This document shows positions 35,724 through 44,015 of a DNA stretch of 64,000 nt, in pieces. The DNA lies in the NCBI GenBank assembly GCA_017626325.1, contig JAGAIZ010000003.1, forward strand, positions 124,001 to 188,000, written 5' to 3'. The DNA comes from Lachnospiraceae bacterium (GTDB lineage Bacteria > Bacillota > Clostridia > Lachnospirales > Lachnospiraceae). The translations under genes and the position numbers were made by a program. Below the pieces are notes generated by a model that was not told the DNA's origin, did not search any database, and saw only the letters and a program-made list of their open reading frames with translations. Within the stretch, counting starts at the first letter, position 1, and every line of letters begins with the position of its first letter.

Positions 35724-37198
35724 TGAAGAAGAGACCTGTTTGGATAGGCTGTCTGATCATAGCTTTCGCCTGTTGTGTACTGCTGTTCCATGTCGTAGAT
35801 AATATGGAGTTCTGCGGCCTGCGGGTTCAGACTGAGGAGTGGCTGGAAGCAAAGACGGCTGAGATGCATTTTGTGGACAAGCCGGAGAATGTGGATGAAT
35901 TGATACAACTGGACGGCCAGCGGATTCCTTATGACCGGTCCGGGAATACTTTTTATGTGAGCCAGTCAACGGAGGCAGCAGAGTATGCCGGAACCTTTCA
36001 GGCTATGGGCGATAATTGTGAGATTTATATACAGCGTGACGAGGCGCTTGGGGATAAACAGTCGGCGATTGCGCAGGGGCATGTGTTTAAGCTGTGGTTT
36101 CTGACCGCAGACACATGCACGACGGCGAATCTGGTTTTCTCAGGACTGCCTGTTCTTAGTATCGGAGCGGAAGCCGACTCGCTTACCGCGGCTTACGCGC
36201 AGGGAGATATGGTTGTATACAATCCTGATGATACGGATATCAACGGCATGAGCGTGAAACAGTCCGCGGTGACTGTAAAGCAGAATGAAAATACGGGGAC
36301 GATCACGTTCAGGCTTTATAAGAAGGCTTATAAAGAGGAGAGGAATCTGTCGCTGCTCGGATTGGGAAAGCATACTTCTTGGAAGCTGTATCAGGTTTCT
36401 GAAAAAGATGACACTTTTGTCAGAACACTTTTGTCCGTCTATGTCTGGAACGGCGTCTGTGGGGACGAGAGCTTACAGCGCGGTATGGGTCTGGCGGAGG
36501 TCATAGTCAATGACCGGTATGCCGGGCTGTATTATCTGGCGCCCAAGGCGGGCAAGGGATTCCTGGGGCTTCAGGAGACAGACCGGATATATGAATGCGA
36601 GGATATGCTGGAGGATGGCACACAGGTCTTTGAAGTGGTCGGAGACGAGGATATACCGGAGAACTATGCACAGCTTGACGCTTATCAGTCCGTGCTTGCT
36701 GATCTGTCGGGGGAGAATATAAGCCGGATCGATCTGGACAATTATATCAACTATCATATTTATCTGCAGGCAGTCTGTGGGATTCGCAATAGTCAGGAAG
36801 AATATTATGTGATCGCACAGAATCAGGGGAACGGTTATCTATACCGCAGATGGCCGGAGCCGACAGAATATGTCTGGGGATTGTATCCTTCCAGAATCGG
36901 CTGGCAGTCTCTTACCGCTGCGGAGAATATTATGGAGGATGAGGCCTATCATCTGATTGTGGAGCAGGATGCGTCTGTGGCGGCTTATACAACTGAGCGG
37001 TGGAACGAACTGAGACAGAGCGTGCTGTCTACGGAGGTGCTTACGCAGGCGGCGTATGCCTATGAGAAGAGACTGGCGGACGGAGGATATATTGTCAGAG
37101 AGGCGCAGCAGGAAACTTATAATGATTCGTGCGGCGTGTTACAGGATATGATAATAAAGCGTATGGATTATCTGGACAGTTATTTTAACGGTTCATAA
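35723..37198 (+). CDS. degenerate CotH-like protein (CotH 4)
   Basis: A 491-residue protein with an N-terminal helix (residues about 7-24) and an overall plan matching CotH proteins: a beta-rich exported region, then a helical part. The middle motif survives in altered form (AEVIVNDRYAGLYYLAPKAG against VDLYFNGEYAGNYLLCEKV). The GRGNS-W motif is replaced by LGLGKHTSW, and GPVWDYD by EYVWGLYPSRIG, so the metal- and ATP-site residues appear lost. It may be a pseudokinase, perhaps a scaffold or activator for CotH 5, whose gene follows. Assignment rests on position, length and partial motifs; no other family is recognised. Confidence 0.6.
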   Translation: MKKRPVWIGCLIIAFACCVLLFHVVDNMEFCGLRVQTEEWLEAKTAEMHFVDKPENVDELIQLDGQRIPYDRSGNTFYVSQSTEAAEYAGTFQAMGDNCEIYIQRDEALGDKQSAIAQGHVFKLWFLTADTCTTANLVFSGLPVLSIGAEADSLTAAYAQGDMVVYNPDDTDINGMSVKQSAVTVKQNENTGTITFRLYKKAYKEERNLSLLGLGKHTSWKLYQVSEKDDTFVRTLLSVYVWNGVCGDESLQRGMGLAEVIVNDRYAGLYYLAPKAGKGFLGLQETDRIYECEDMLEDGTQVFEVVGDEDIPENYAQLDAYQSVLADLSGENISRIDLDNYINYHIYLQAVCGIRNSQEEYYVIAQNQGNGYLYRRWPEPTEYVWGLYPSRIGWQSLTAAENIMEDEAYHLIVEQDASVAAYTTERWNELRQSVLSTEVLTQAAYAYEKRLADGGYIVREAQQETYNDSCGVLQDMIIKRMDYLDSYFNGS

Positions 37199-37271
37199 TT
37201 TCCGATACGTGTTACGCAGTTATTTGTGCCTGCGCCCGGATGCCCAGGCTGAGCAGGAATGGGAGATTAAG

Positions 37272-39524
37272 ATGAAAAACAGAATAGCAAATTTTATTCT
37301 GCTTGTATTATTTGCCGGAGCCATTCTGTACTGTATCAGCTATCCGGGGACAGATGGAGATGAGTATGCTAAGGAAGGGCAGCAGCGGGTGGTGATTCTT
37401 GCGGAGGAGACAACTGAAACTGCGTCCGCAGAGGATGCGCAAGAAGCGGATCCCTATGAAGAAGACTATCTTCCGGTCAGCGTGACGGCAGGGTGCGACA
37501 GCGTTACCCGGGAAATCAGTCTGTATGTGTCGGAGGGAGTCTGCTATGCATTTCTGCCTGCTTATGCAGATCTGACAAAAGTGTCATTTGTGTTTGGCGA
37601 GGGTTGCGAGGTACGGCTCTCCGGCAGACAGCTTACGGCAGGAGAAATCTTACAGCAGATAGAAATCGGTATGGAATATGAGCTGGACATCACAGACCAG
37701 AAGCAGAACACGCTGCATTATGCCATGGTGTTTATGCAGTCGCAGAATATGCCTGCGGTGTTTATCGATACGCAGTCCGGTTCTATGGATTATGTGGATG
37801 CCGTCAAGGGGAACGAAGAGTCGGGGTATTTTACCTGTGTGACGGAGGATGGCGGGATTGACAGTGAGAGCGCTATGAACCGGATCAGAGGAAGAGGGAA
37901 TACCAGTTGGGGCGGAATCGGCAGGAAGAACCAGTATAATGTTCAGCTTGCGGACGCTGCGGACGTGATGCATATGGGAAGCGCACAGAACTGGATTATT
38001 CAGGCGAATAAGCTGGATGTGTCCATGATGCGCAATAAGCTTGCATATGACTTCGCAAAGGATCTCGGCGTGCCCTATGCGGTAGACAGCGAATTTACGG
38101 ATATGTATTTTAACGGCAGATATATGGGCACGTATCTGGTAATTGAGAAGATAGAGACAGGCGCTAACCGTATTGACATCGATGCGGAAGAAGGCTATGT
38201 GATCGAGCGGGATTTCAGGGAGAAGGATCCGAACAAATCTTTCGGGATCAGTTACGGAACCTATGCCATACGGTCGCCGAAGGATACCACAGAGGAAGCC
38301 CATGATTATATCGCGGATTATGTGAATCGGGCTGCGGAAAGCATCACGAAGGCAGCGGACAGCGATGAATATCTGGATTATATCGATATCAATTCCTTCG
38401 CCAAACTCTTTATTATGAATGAGATCAGCAATGACCCGGACGGCAATGCGCTCAGCACGTATTTCTATAAAGCGGACCGGACAGATCAGACGAAACTCAC
38501 GGCAGGACCGGTATGGGATTTTGATATCGCCTTCGACAACGACGAGAGAGGCGACGATATACTGGGGAGCAATTACGGTGAGGAGTGGTTTCAGGATCTG
38601 TACCGGAGCGAGGCCTTCCGGGCGGAGGTAGCCAGTGTGCTTCGCGATATCATGGAAGAAAAGTATGAAAAATACAGCACGCAGTATTTCGACGATATCA
38701 AGGCGTATCTGGAGCCTTCCTGGCGTATGAACGAGATACGGTGGAAGGAGAAGCGCGGATATATCGCATCGGTCTACCCGGACTTCGACGGGACGCTGGG
38801 CTATCTGGAATACTATTTTATGACAAGGCTTGAGAATCTTAATCAGGTTTTTAACGGAGAAGAGCAGTTCCATAAAGTAGAGTTCGTGGTGGGCGGACTG
38901 CAGTTTGCCCACGTTTATGTGCGGGACGGAGAGTTGATTCCGGCGCAGACGCTCCAGGGCATCACGGATTATTACGGCAGAGCGAAATGGCGGCTTACGA
39001 ATGACCAGGAGATCGACCCTGATACCTACAGGGTGTTTGAGGACGTCAGGATCAAATGCCGTTCCATAAGAAATGACGAAGAGACGGATATGGAGGACGA
39101 TGAGGACACATCCGGTGCGATTGGGACCGGGGACGATCAGAAGGGAGAACTGGCGATGCAGTGGATCAGTTTTATTATGTTGATGGTGCCGGGGCTGATT
39201 GCCGTATGGATCAGCGGCAACACCCGGATGAAAAGGGAGAACGCGTTTGCGATTGTGCTGCAGTATTTATGCAACAGCTTTGTCATTCTGCTGCTGGCAT
39301 ACGGAATATTCTACGTATTGTACGGCAGCGCGCTGCTGAGCTTCTCCGACAGCTATGACGAGACATATCAATTCAGTATCTATCATATTAACGTTACGTT
39401 TAAATATTTGCTTCTGACAGGAATACTGGCGGCAGGCGTCGGCGCGGCGGAACGTATTATGGGTACGGCGCTTAGAAAGCGGCAGAAGCGGCAGGGGGCG
39501 GATGTGTGGACAGGATTAAAGTAG
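37272..39524 (+). CDS. cotH: CotH-family protein with C-terminal membrane helices (CotH 5)
   Basis: ATG 37272 (GGGAG six bases ahead) gives 750 residues. An N-terminal helix (IANFILLVLFAGAILYCI) is followed by an acidic linker and the CotH domain with RGRGNTSW, RKNQYNVQL, TDMYFNGRYMGTYLVIEKIE and GPVWDFDIAFDND. A post-domain module ends near residue 620. Three or four further membrane helices follow (around WISFIMLMVPGLIAVWI, YLCNSFVILLLAYGIFYVLY, YLLLTGILAAGVGAAERI). The extra helices set it apart from the other CotH proteins here. It stands next to DUF4956 copy B and CotH 4, and overlaps the next gene by 19 bases. Confidence 0.87.
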   Translation: MKNRIANFILLVLFAGAILYCISYPGTDGDEYAKEGQQRVVILAEETTETASAEDAQEADPYEEDYLPVSVTAGCDSVTREISLYVSEGVCYAFLPAYADLTKVSFVFGEGCEVRLSGRQLTAGEILQQIEIGMEYELDITDQKQNTLHYAMVFMQSQNMPAVFIDTQSGSMDYVDAVKGNEESGYFTCVTEDGGIDSESAMNRIRGRGNTSWGGIGRKNQYNVQLADAADVMHMGSAQNWIIQANKLDVSMMRNKLAYDFAKDLGVPYAVDSEFTDMYFNGRYMGTYLVIEKIETGANRIDIDAEEGYVIERDFREKDPNKSFGISYGTYAIRSPKDTTEEAHDYIADYVNRAAESITKAADSDEYLDYIDINSFAKLFIMNEISNDPDGNALSTYFYKADRTDQTKLTAGPVWDFDIAFDNDERGDDILGSNYGEEWFQDLYRSEAFRAEVASVLRDIMEEKYEKYSTQYFDDIKAYLEPSWRMNEIRWKEKRGYIASVYPDFDGTLGYLEYYFMTRLENLNQVFNGEEQFHKVEFVVGGLQFAHVYVRDGELIPAQTLQGITDYYGRAKWRLTNDQEIDPDTYRVFEDVRIKCRSIRNDEETDMEDDEDTSGAIGTGDDQKGELAMQWISFIMLMVPGLIAVWISGNTRMKRENAFAIVLQYLCNSFVILLLAYGIFYVLYGSALLSFSDSYDETYQFSIYHINVTFKYLLLTGILAAGVGAAERIMGTALRKRQKRQGADVWTGLK

Positions 39525-40447
39525 CGTTCTGTTTTGATGAAAACCTGACAGACCAGGTGCTGGTTACGGCAGCTTCCCTGCTGGACAGGGGGAGGACGGA
39601 ACAGACGCATTATGATATCTATTGTATCTGCACGAAAGAGGCAGGCATCGTGCGGGAGCGGCTGGAAGCGGTTCTGCGTGCCAGAGACCGGGAATCTGCG
39701 CTTCATCTGTGCTGTGTGGATAATCCTTACGGTGATTCCTATGAGGTACGGGGCATTTCCGCAGGCACCTATCTGCGCCTGATGCTGCACAGATTTTTGC
39801 CCGAAGTCGATAAGATACTTTATATGGATGTGGATGTGCTGCTCTGCGGCAGCCTGCTTCCCCTGTGGCTCACAGATCTGTCCGGCAGCCTGCTGGCGGC
39901 GGTGAAGGGGGCTGTGAATCTGTCGGATAAGTGGGAATGGAACAGCGCCAGACCTTACTGGAAGCTTCTGGAAGGGCAGAAGGGAAGCTATATCAACGCA
40001 GGCGTAACGCTGTTAAATCTGGAGGAGATCAGAAAACAGCGGATGGAAGAGCGGTGGAATGAACTGGCCAGGGAGAAGCTGTATTATCAGGATCAGGATA
40101 TCCTGAATATTACCTGCCGGGACAGAATCGTCTATCTTCCGCCGGTGTACAACAGACTGGCTTATATGGAAGATAACGATTATAATAGATTTGTGGAGGA
40201 AGGCGTCTTCACGGCTAAGGAGTGTGAAGAAGCTATGCGGAGTCCTGTGATCATCCATTATGCAGGGGACAAGCCGTGGAAGCGGTACGATACGAATCTG
40301 GGCAGCCTCTGGTGGGACTATGTGAACAGTCAGCCCGATCTGCGGGGGCTGTTCGACGAGGCGGCGGCGCGCAGCTATCATGGCCCTGCGTTGTGGGAAC
40401 GGGGGCTGCGTAAGATAAAGAATATGCTTGGCATAGAGAGACTGTAG
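39506..40447 (+). CDS. family 8 glycosyltransferase
   Basis: A 313-residue GT-A enzyme starting at GTG 39506 inside the end of the CotH 5 gene (19-base overlap). The GT8 features are clear: VAFCFDENLTDQVLVTAASLL at the N-terminus, then SAGTYLRLMLHRFLPEVDKILYMDVDVLLCG with the DVDV metal site, YINAGVTLLNL, DQDILN and the C-terminal HYAGDKPWK. GT8 enzymes are retaining galactosyl/glucosyl transferases of LPS, capsule and surface protein glycans. The overlap with CotH 5 suggests linked production. Sugar not predictable. Confidence 0.92.
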   Translation: MDRIKVAFCFDENLTDQVLVTAASLLDRGRTEQTHYDIYCICTKEAGIVRERLEAVLRARDRESALHLCCVDNPYGDSYEVRGISAGTYLRLMLHRFLPEVDKILYMDVDVLLCGSLLPLWLTDLSGSLLAAVKGAVNLSDKWEWNSARPYWKLLEGQKGSYINAGVTLLNLEEIRKQRMEERWNELAREKLYYQDQDILNITCRDRIVYLPPVYNRLAYMEDNDYNRFVEEGVFTAKECEEAMRSPVIIHYAGDKPWKRYDTNLGSLWWDYVNSQPDLRGLFDEAAARSYHGPALWERGLRKIKNMLGIERL

Positions 40448-40502
40448 CGGCCAGGATTGTGAATAGGTAATTGCGAAACGGGAAAGGAGCATGGTTATAA
40501 TC

Positions 40503-41813
40503 ATGAAAATTGCAGTAGCGGGAACAGGATATGTAGGACTGGTGGCAGGTGTGTGCTTTGCGGAGAAAGGACATGACGTGACCTGTGTGGACGTGGACGA
40601 GGCCAAGGTGCAGATGATGCGTTCCGGCGTGACGCCTATCTACGAGGAAGGGCTGGAAGAGCTGATGCGGAAGAACAACGCTGCTGGCAGACTCCATTAT
40701 ACCACGGATTATCAGAGCGCTTATAAGGATGCGGAGGCGATCTTTATCGGCGTGGGTACGCCCGAGCAGCCGGACGGTTCTGCGAATTTGAGTTATATCG
40801 CCACGGTATCCAGACAGATCGCGGAATCGGTAGAGAGAGACTGTCTGGTGGTCGTGAAATCTACGGTTCCGGTGGGAACCAATGACAAGGTGGAGCAGTT
40901 TATCAGAGATTTCCTTGTAAGGGACGTGAAGGTTGAAGTGGCTTCTAATCCTGAATTCCTGGCGCAGGGTTCCGCCGTACATGATACGCTGCATGCGGCG
41001 CGGATCATTATCGGAACAGAGAGCAAAGAAGCGGAAGCATTGCTGAAGAAGATTTACGAGCCGTTTAACCTGCCGATTGTATCTGTCAACAGGCGTTCTG
41101 CGGAGATGATTAAATATGCCTGCAATGATTTCCTGGCTTTGAAGATCTCTTATATGAATGATATCGCCAATCTGTGCGAGCTGGTAGGCGCGGATATTGA
41201 CGCGGTCGCGGAGGGAATGAGTTATGATGCCAGAATCGGCGCAAGATTCTTAAACGCGGGCGTTGGCTACGGCGGAAGCTGCTTTCCGAAGGATACGAAG
41301 GCGCTTAAATATATCGCCAGACAGCACGGCTACACGCTGCGTACCGTGGAAGCGGCGGTGGACGTTAATGCGGAGCAGAAGACCAGATTATTCTATAAGG
41401 CGAGCGAACGAATGATCACCTTTGAACATCTTAAGGTGGCGGTGCTGGGGCTTGCTTTTAAGGCAGGAACCGATGATCTGCGCGAGGCGCCCTCCCTGGA
41501 CAATGTGGAGCTGCTGCTGCAGAAGGGTGCGGATATTATTGCTTATGATCCGGTTGCCGCAGATAATTTCAGGAAGAAATATCCCGAAGGACCGAATAGG
41601 AAGGGAACGATCCGCTATGCCGGGACGCCCCGGGAGGCGCTGCAGGACGCCAATATCTGTTTTGTCTTTACGGAGTGGAACGAGATTAAGGAGATAGCGC
41701 CGGAGACATTCAAACAGTGCATGAGGATTCCGCTTGTCTACGATGGACGCAACGTCTATGATGTGCGCAGGATGAAGGACGCGGGCGTTGAATATTACAG
41801 CATCGGCAGATAA
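40503..41813 (+). CDS. ugd: UDP-glucose 6-dehydrogenase
   Basis: A 436-residue enzyme that oxidises UDP-glucose twice to UDP-glucuronate with NAD. It has the N-terminal MKIAVAGTGYVGLVAGVCFAEKGH, SNPEFLAQGSAVHDT, the catalytic cysteine in GVGYGGSCFPKDTKAL and the C-terminal dehydrogenase domain with AFKAGTDDLREAPS. It is the start at ATG 40503 that gives the usual N-terminus; ATG 40491 is too close to its ribosome site. It is followed by an epimerase of UDP-glucuronate, so both UDP-GlcA and UDP-GalA can be supplied to the glycan. Confidence 0.95.
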   Translation: MKIAVAGTGYVGLVAGVCFAEKGHDVTCVDVDEAKVQMMRSGVTPIYEEGLEELMRKNNAAGRLHYTTDYQSAYKDAEAIFIGVGTPEQPDGSANLSYIATVSRQIAESVERDCLVVVKSTVPVGTNDKVEQFIRDFLVRDVKVEVASNPEFLAQGSAVHDTLHAARIIIGTESKEAEALLKKIYEPFNLPIVSVNRRSAEMIKYACNDFLALKISYMNDIANLCELVGADIDAVAEGMSYDARIGARFLNAGVGYGGSCFPKDTKALKYIARQHGYTLRTVEAAVDVNAEQKTRLFYKASERMITFEHLKVAVLGLAFKAGTDDLREAPSLDNVELLLQKGADIIAYDPVAADNFRKKYPEGPNRKGTIRYAGTPREALQDANICFVFTEWNEIKEIAPETFKQCMRIPLVYDGRNVYDVRRMKDAGVEYYSIGR

Positions 41814-41903
41814 TCAGGCACAGGCAGGCTGACACATAGATTCCTGCCGGGGCTTATGCGCCGCATACATTGCGCAAGACTGAGAGAAAGGCATGGTTAC
41901 AGC

Positions 41904-42899
41904 ATGAATCCATTGGATGTTAATAAAACATATTTCGTTACGGGGGGAGCCGGATTTATCGGGTTCCATTTGTCTAAGAGTCTGCTGGAGCAAGGGGCCA
42001 GGGTGATCGGCTTCGACAACATGAACGACTATTACGAGGTAAGTCTCAAGGAGGATCGTCTGGCGATCTTACAGAAATATGAACGGTATACGTTTATCAG
42101 AGGAGATCTGGCGGATAATGCCGCCGTAATCAGCGCGTTTCAGGAATACCGTCCGCAGATCGTGGTGAATCTGGGCGCGCAGGCGGGGGTCAGATACAGT
42201 ATCGACAACCCGGAGGCGTACATGCAGTCCAATATGATGGGATTTTTCTATATTCTGCAGGCGTGCCGGTATTTTCCGGTGGAGCATCTGGTGTACGCTT
42301 CTTCCAGTTCCGTGTACGGAGGCAACGACAAGGTTCCCTTTTCTACAGAGGATAAGGTGGACGAGCCGGTAAGCCTCTATGCCGCGACGAAGAAATCAAA
42401 TGAGCTGATGGCGCACGCCTATAGCAAGCTGTATCAGATTCCCGTGACGGGACTTCGGTTTTTTACCGTATACGGACCCTTCGGCAGACCGGATATGGCA
42501 TATTATAAGTTTACGAAGAAGATACTCGCGGGAGAGCCGATACAGATCTATAATAACGGCGATATGTATCGTGATTTCACATATATTGACGATATTGTGC
42601 AGGGGGTTGAGAATATTCTCTGCAACCCGCCCGCGCGGAATGAAAAGGGAGCCAGCTACAGAATCTATAATATCGGCAATCACAAGCCGGAGAAGCTGAT
42701 GGATTTCATACAAACGCTGGAGAAATGTCTGGGCAGAACCGCCGTGAAGGAATATCTGCCGATGCAGCCCGGCGATGTTTATCAGACTTATGCGGATGTG
42801 TCGGAACTGATGCGGGACTACGACTTCAAACCGGATACTTCTATCGAAGAAGGTCTGACGAAGTTCGTGGAGTGGTATCGGGAATACTACAGAGTATAA
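41904..42899 (+). CDS. UDP-glucuronate 4-epimerase
   Basis: A 331-residue extended SDR. ATG 41904 is chosen because it yields the normal N-terminus ahead of YFVTGGAGFIGFHLSKSLLEQG. NLGAQAGVRYSIDNPEAY, SSSSVYGGN and the catalytic Y-x-x-x-K in YAATKKSNELMAHAYSKLY follow, as does RFFTVYGPFGRPDMAYYKF, typical of UDP-GlcA 4-epimerases (LspL/Cap1J-like). It makes UDP-galacturonate from the product of the preceding ugd gene. A UDP-glucose 4-epimerase role is less likely given these motifs and neighbour. Confidence 0.88.
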   Translation: MNPLDVNKTYFVTGGAGFIGFHLSKSLLEQGARVIGFDNMNDYYEVSLKEDRLAILQKYERYTFIRGDLADNAAVISAFQEYRPQIVVNLGAQAGVRYSIDNPEAYMQSNMMGFFYILQACRYFPVEHLVYASSSSVYGGNDKVPFSTEDKVDEPVSLYAATKKSNELMAHAYSKLYQIPVTGLRFFTVYGPFGRPDMAYYKFTKKILAGEPIQIYNNGDMYRDFTYIDDIVQGVENILCNPPARNEKGASYRIYNIGNHKPEKLMDFIQTLEKCLGRTAVKEYLPMQPGDVYQTYADVSELMRDYDFKPDTSIEEGLTKFVEWYREYYRV

Positions 42900-42995
42900 T
42901 CGGTAATCTGTACCGGAAATAATATCAGGAACAACAAGCGCGTACGATAAGCACGCAGCAGCGTATAACAGATATGTCAGAAAAGGAAAGAGCAG

Positions 42996-44015
42996 ATGGA
43001 AGCCAGTGCAAAAATGCAGGAAAACAGAAAAGAAGGCGCGGTGAGCCGGGAAACTCCGGTTTTATATTTGGTGGTGCCGTGTTATAACGAGGAAGAGGTC
43101 GTAGAGAAATCGGCGCAGATCATGGGCGGCAAGCTGAAGCGGCTGAAGCAGGAGGGCAAGATTGCGGCGGCCAGCAAGATTATGTTTGTCAATGACGGCA
43201 GCAGGGATAATACGCTCCGTCTCCTGCACCAGATTGCCGATCGGGACGCTATGTTCTCCGTGGTGAGTCTGTCGGGCAATTACGGACATCAGAGCGCGAT
43301 CCTGGCGGGTATGATGATGGCGAGAAAATATGCGGATGCCGTGATTACCATTGACGCCGATCTGCAGCAGGATATCGAAGCGCTTGACAAGTTTCTTGCA
43401 TGTTATATGGCGGGAAGCGATGTCGTCTATGGGGTACGCAATGACAGACATTCGGATGGCATTTTTAAGAAGGGGACGGCGACGGCTTATTATAAGTTGA
43501 TGCATCTTTTAGGAAGCAGAGTAATTGCCAATCACGCGGACTACCGCCTGATGTCGAAGAAAGCGCTGGATGCCCTGTCGGAATACAAGGAGACGAATCT
43601 GTTCTTGAGAGGGCTGATCCCCACGATGGGCTTTCCCTCCGATGTGGTGTATTTTGATGTGAAAGCCAGAGAGGCGGGGCATTCCAAATATACGTTGAGT
43701 AAGATGATGACGCTCGCATTAGACGGGATTACCTCTATGAGCATCAGACCCCTTCGGATGATTGCTGTTTTGGGATTTATTTTCTTCCTGTTCTTTGGGA
43801 TTGTAGGCATTACAGTGATCGTGGATTGGGTGCAGGGGAACAATGTTCCCGGCTATACGACGACGCTGTTGGTGTCCCTGCTGACCGGGGGAGCAACGCT
43901 CGTGTCTCTTGGCATTATCGGAGAGTATATAGGCAAGATTTATATGGAAACCAAACACAGACCAAGGTATATCATCGATACCTTCGTGTGGAAAGAGGAT
44001 CAGAAGAGTGATTAA
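42996..44015 (+). CDS. GtrB-like polyprenyl-phosphate glycosyltransferase
   Basis: A 339-residue GT2 protein with two C-terminal helices. The catalytic domain has LVVPCYNEEEVVEKS, FVNDGSRDNT, GNYGHQSAILAGMMMARKYADAVITIDADLQQD and ADYRLMSKKALDAL. The membrane part holds IAVLGFIFFLFFGIVGITVIV and TTLLVSLLTGGATLVSLGIIGEYIGKIYMETKHRPRYI. Such enzymes load undecaprenyl phosphate with one sugar (often Glc, GlcNAc or GalNAc-type) for transfer outside. The ChbG-like deacetylase overlaps its 3' end by eight bases, so the sugar may be an N-acetylhexosamine that is then deacetylated. GTs of this class recur at the left edge and at 50.9 kb. Confidence 0.92.
   Translation: MEASAKMQENRKEGAVSRETPVLYLVVPCYNEEEVVEKSAQIMGGKLKRLKQEGKIAAASKIMFVNDGSRDNTLRLLHQIADRDAMFSVVSLSGNYGHQSAILAGMMMARKYADAVITIDADLQQDIEALDKFLACYMAGSDVVYGVRNDRHSDGIFKKGTATAYYKLMHLLGSRVIANHADYRLMSKKALDALSEYKETNLFLRGLIPTMGFPSDVVYFDVKAREAGHSKYTLSKMMTLALDGITSMSIRPLRMIAVLGFIFFLFFGIVGITVIVDWVQGNNVPGYTTTLLVSLLTGGATLVSLGIIGEYIGKIYMETKHRPRYIIDTFVWKEDQKSD

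Noticed and set aside
37650-38912. 420-codon open frame on the minus strand
   Set aside because: It lies entirely antisense to CotH 5, which has all family motifs. The antisense frame has no ribosome site and no recognisable domain.
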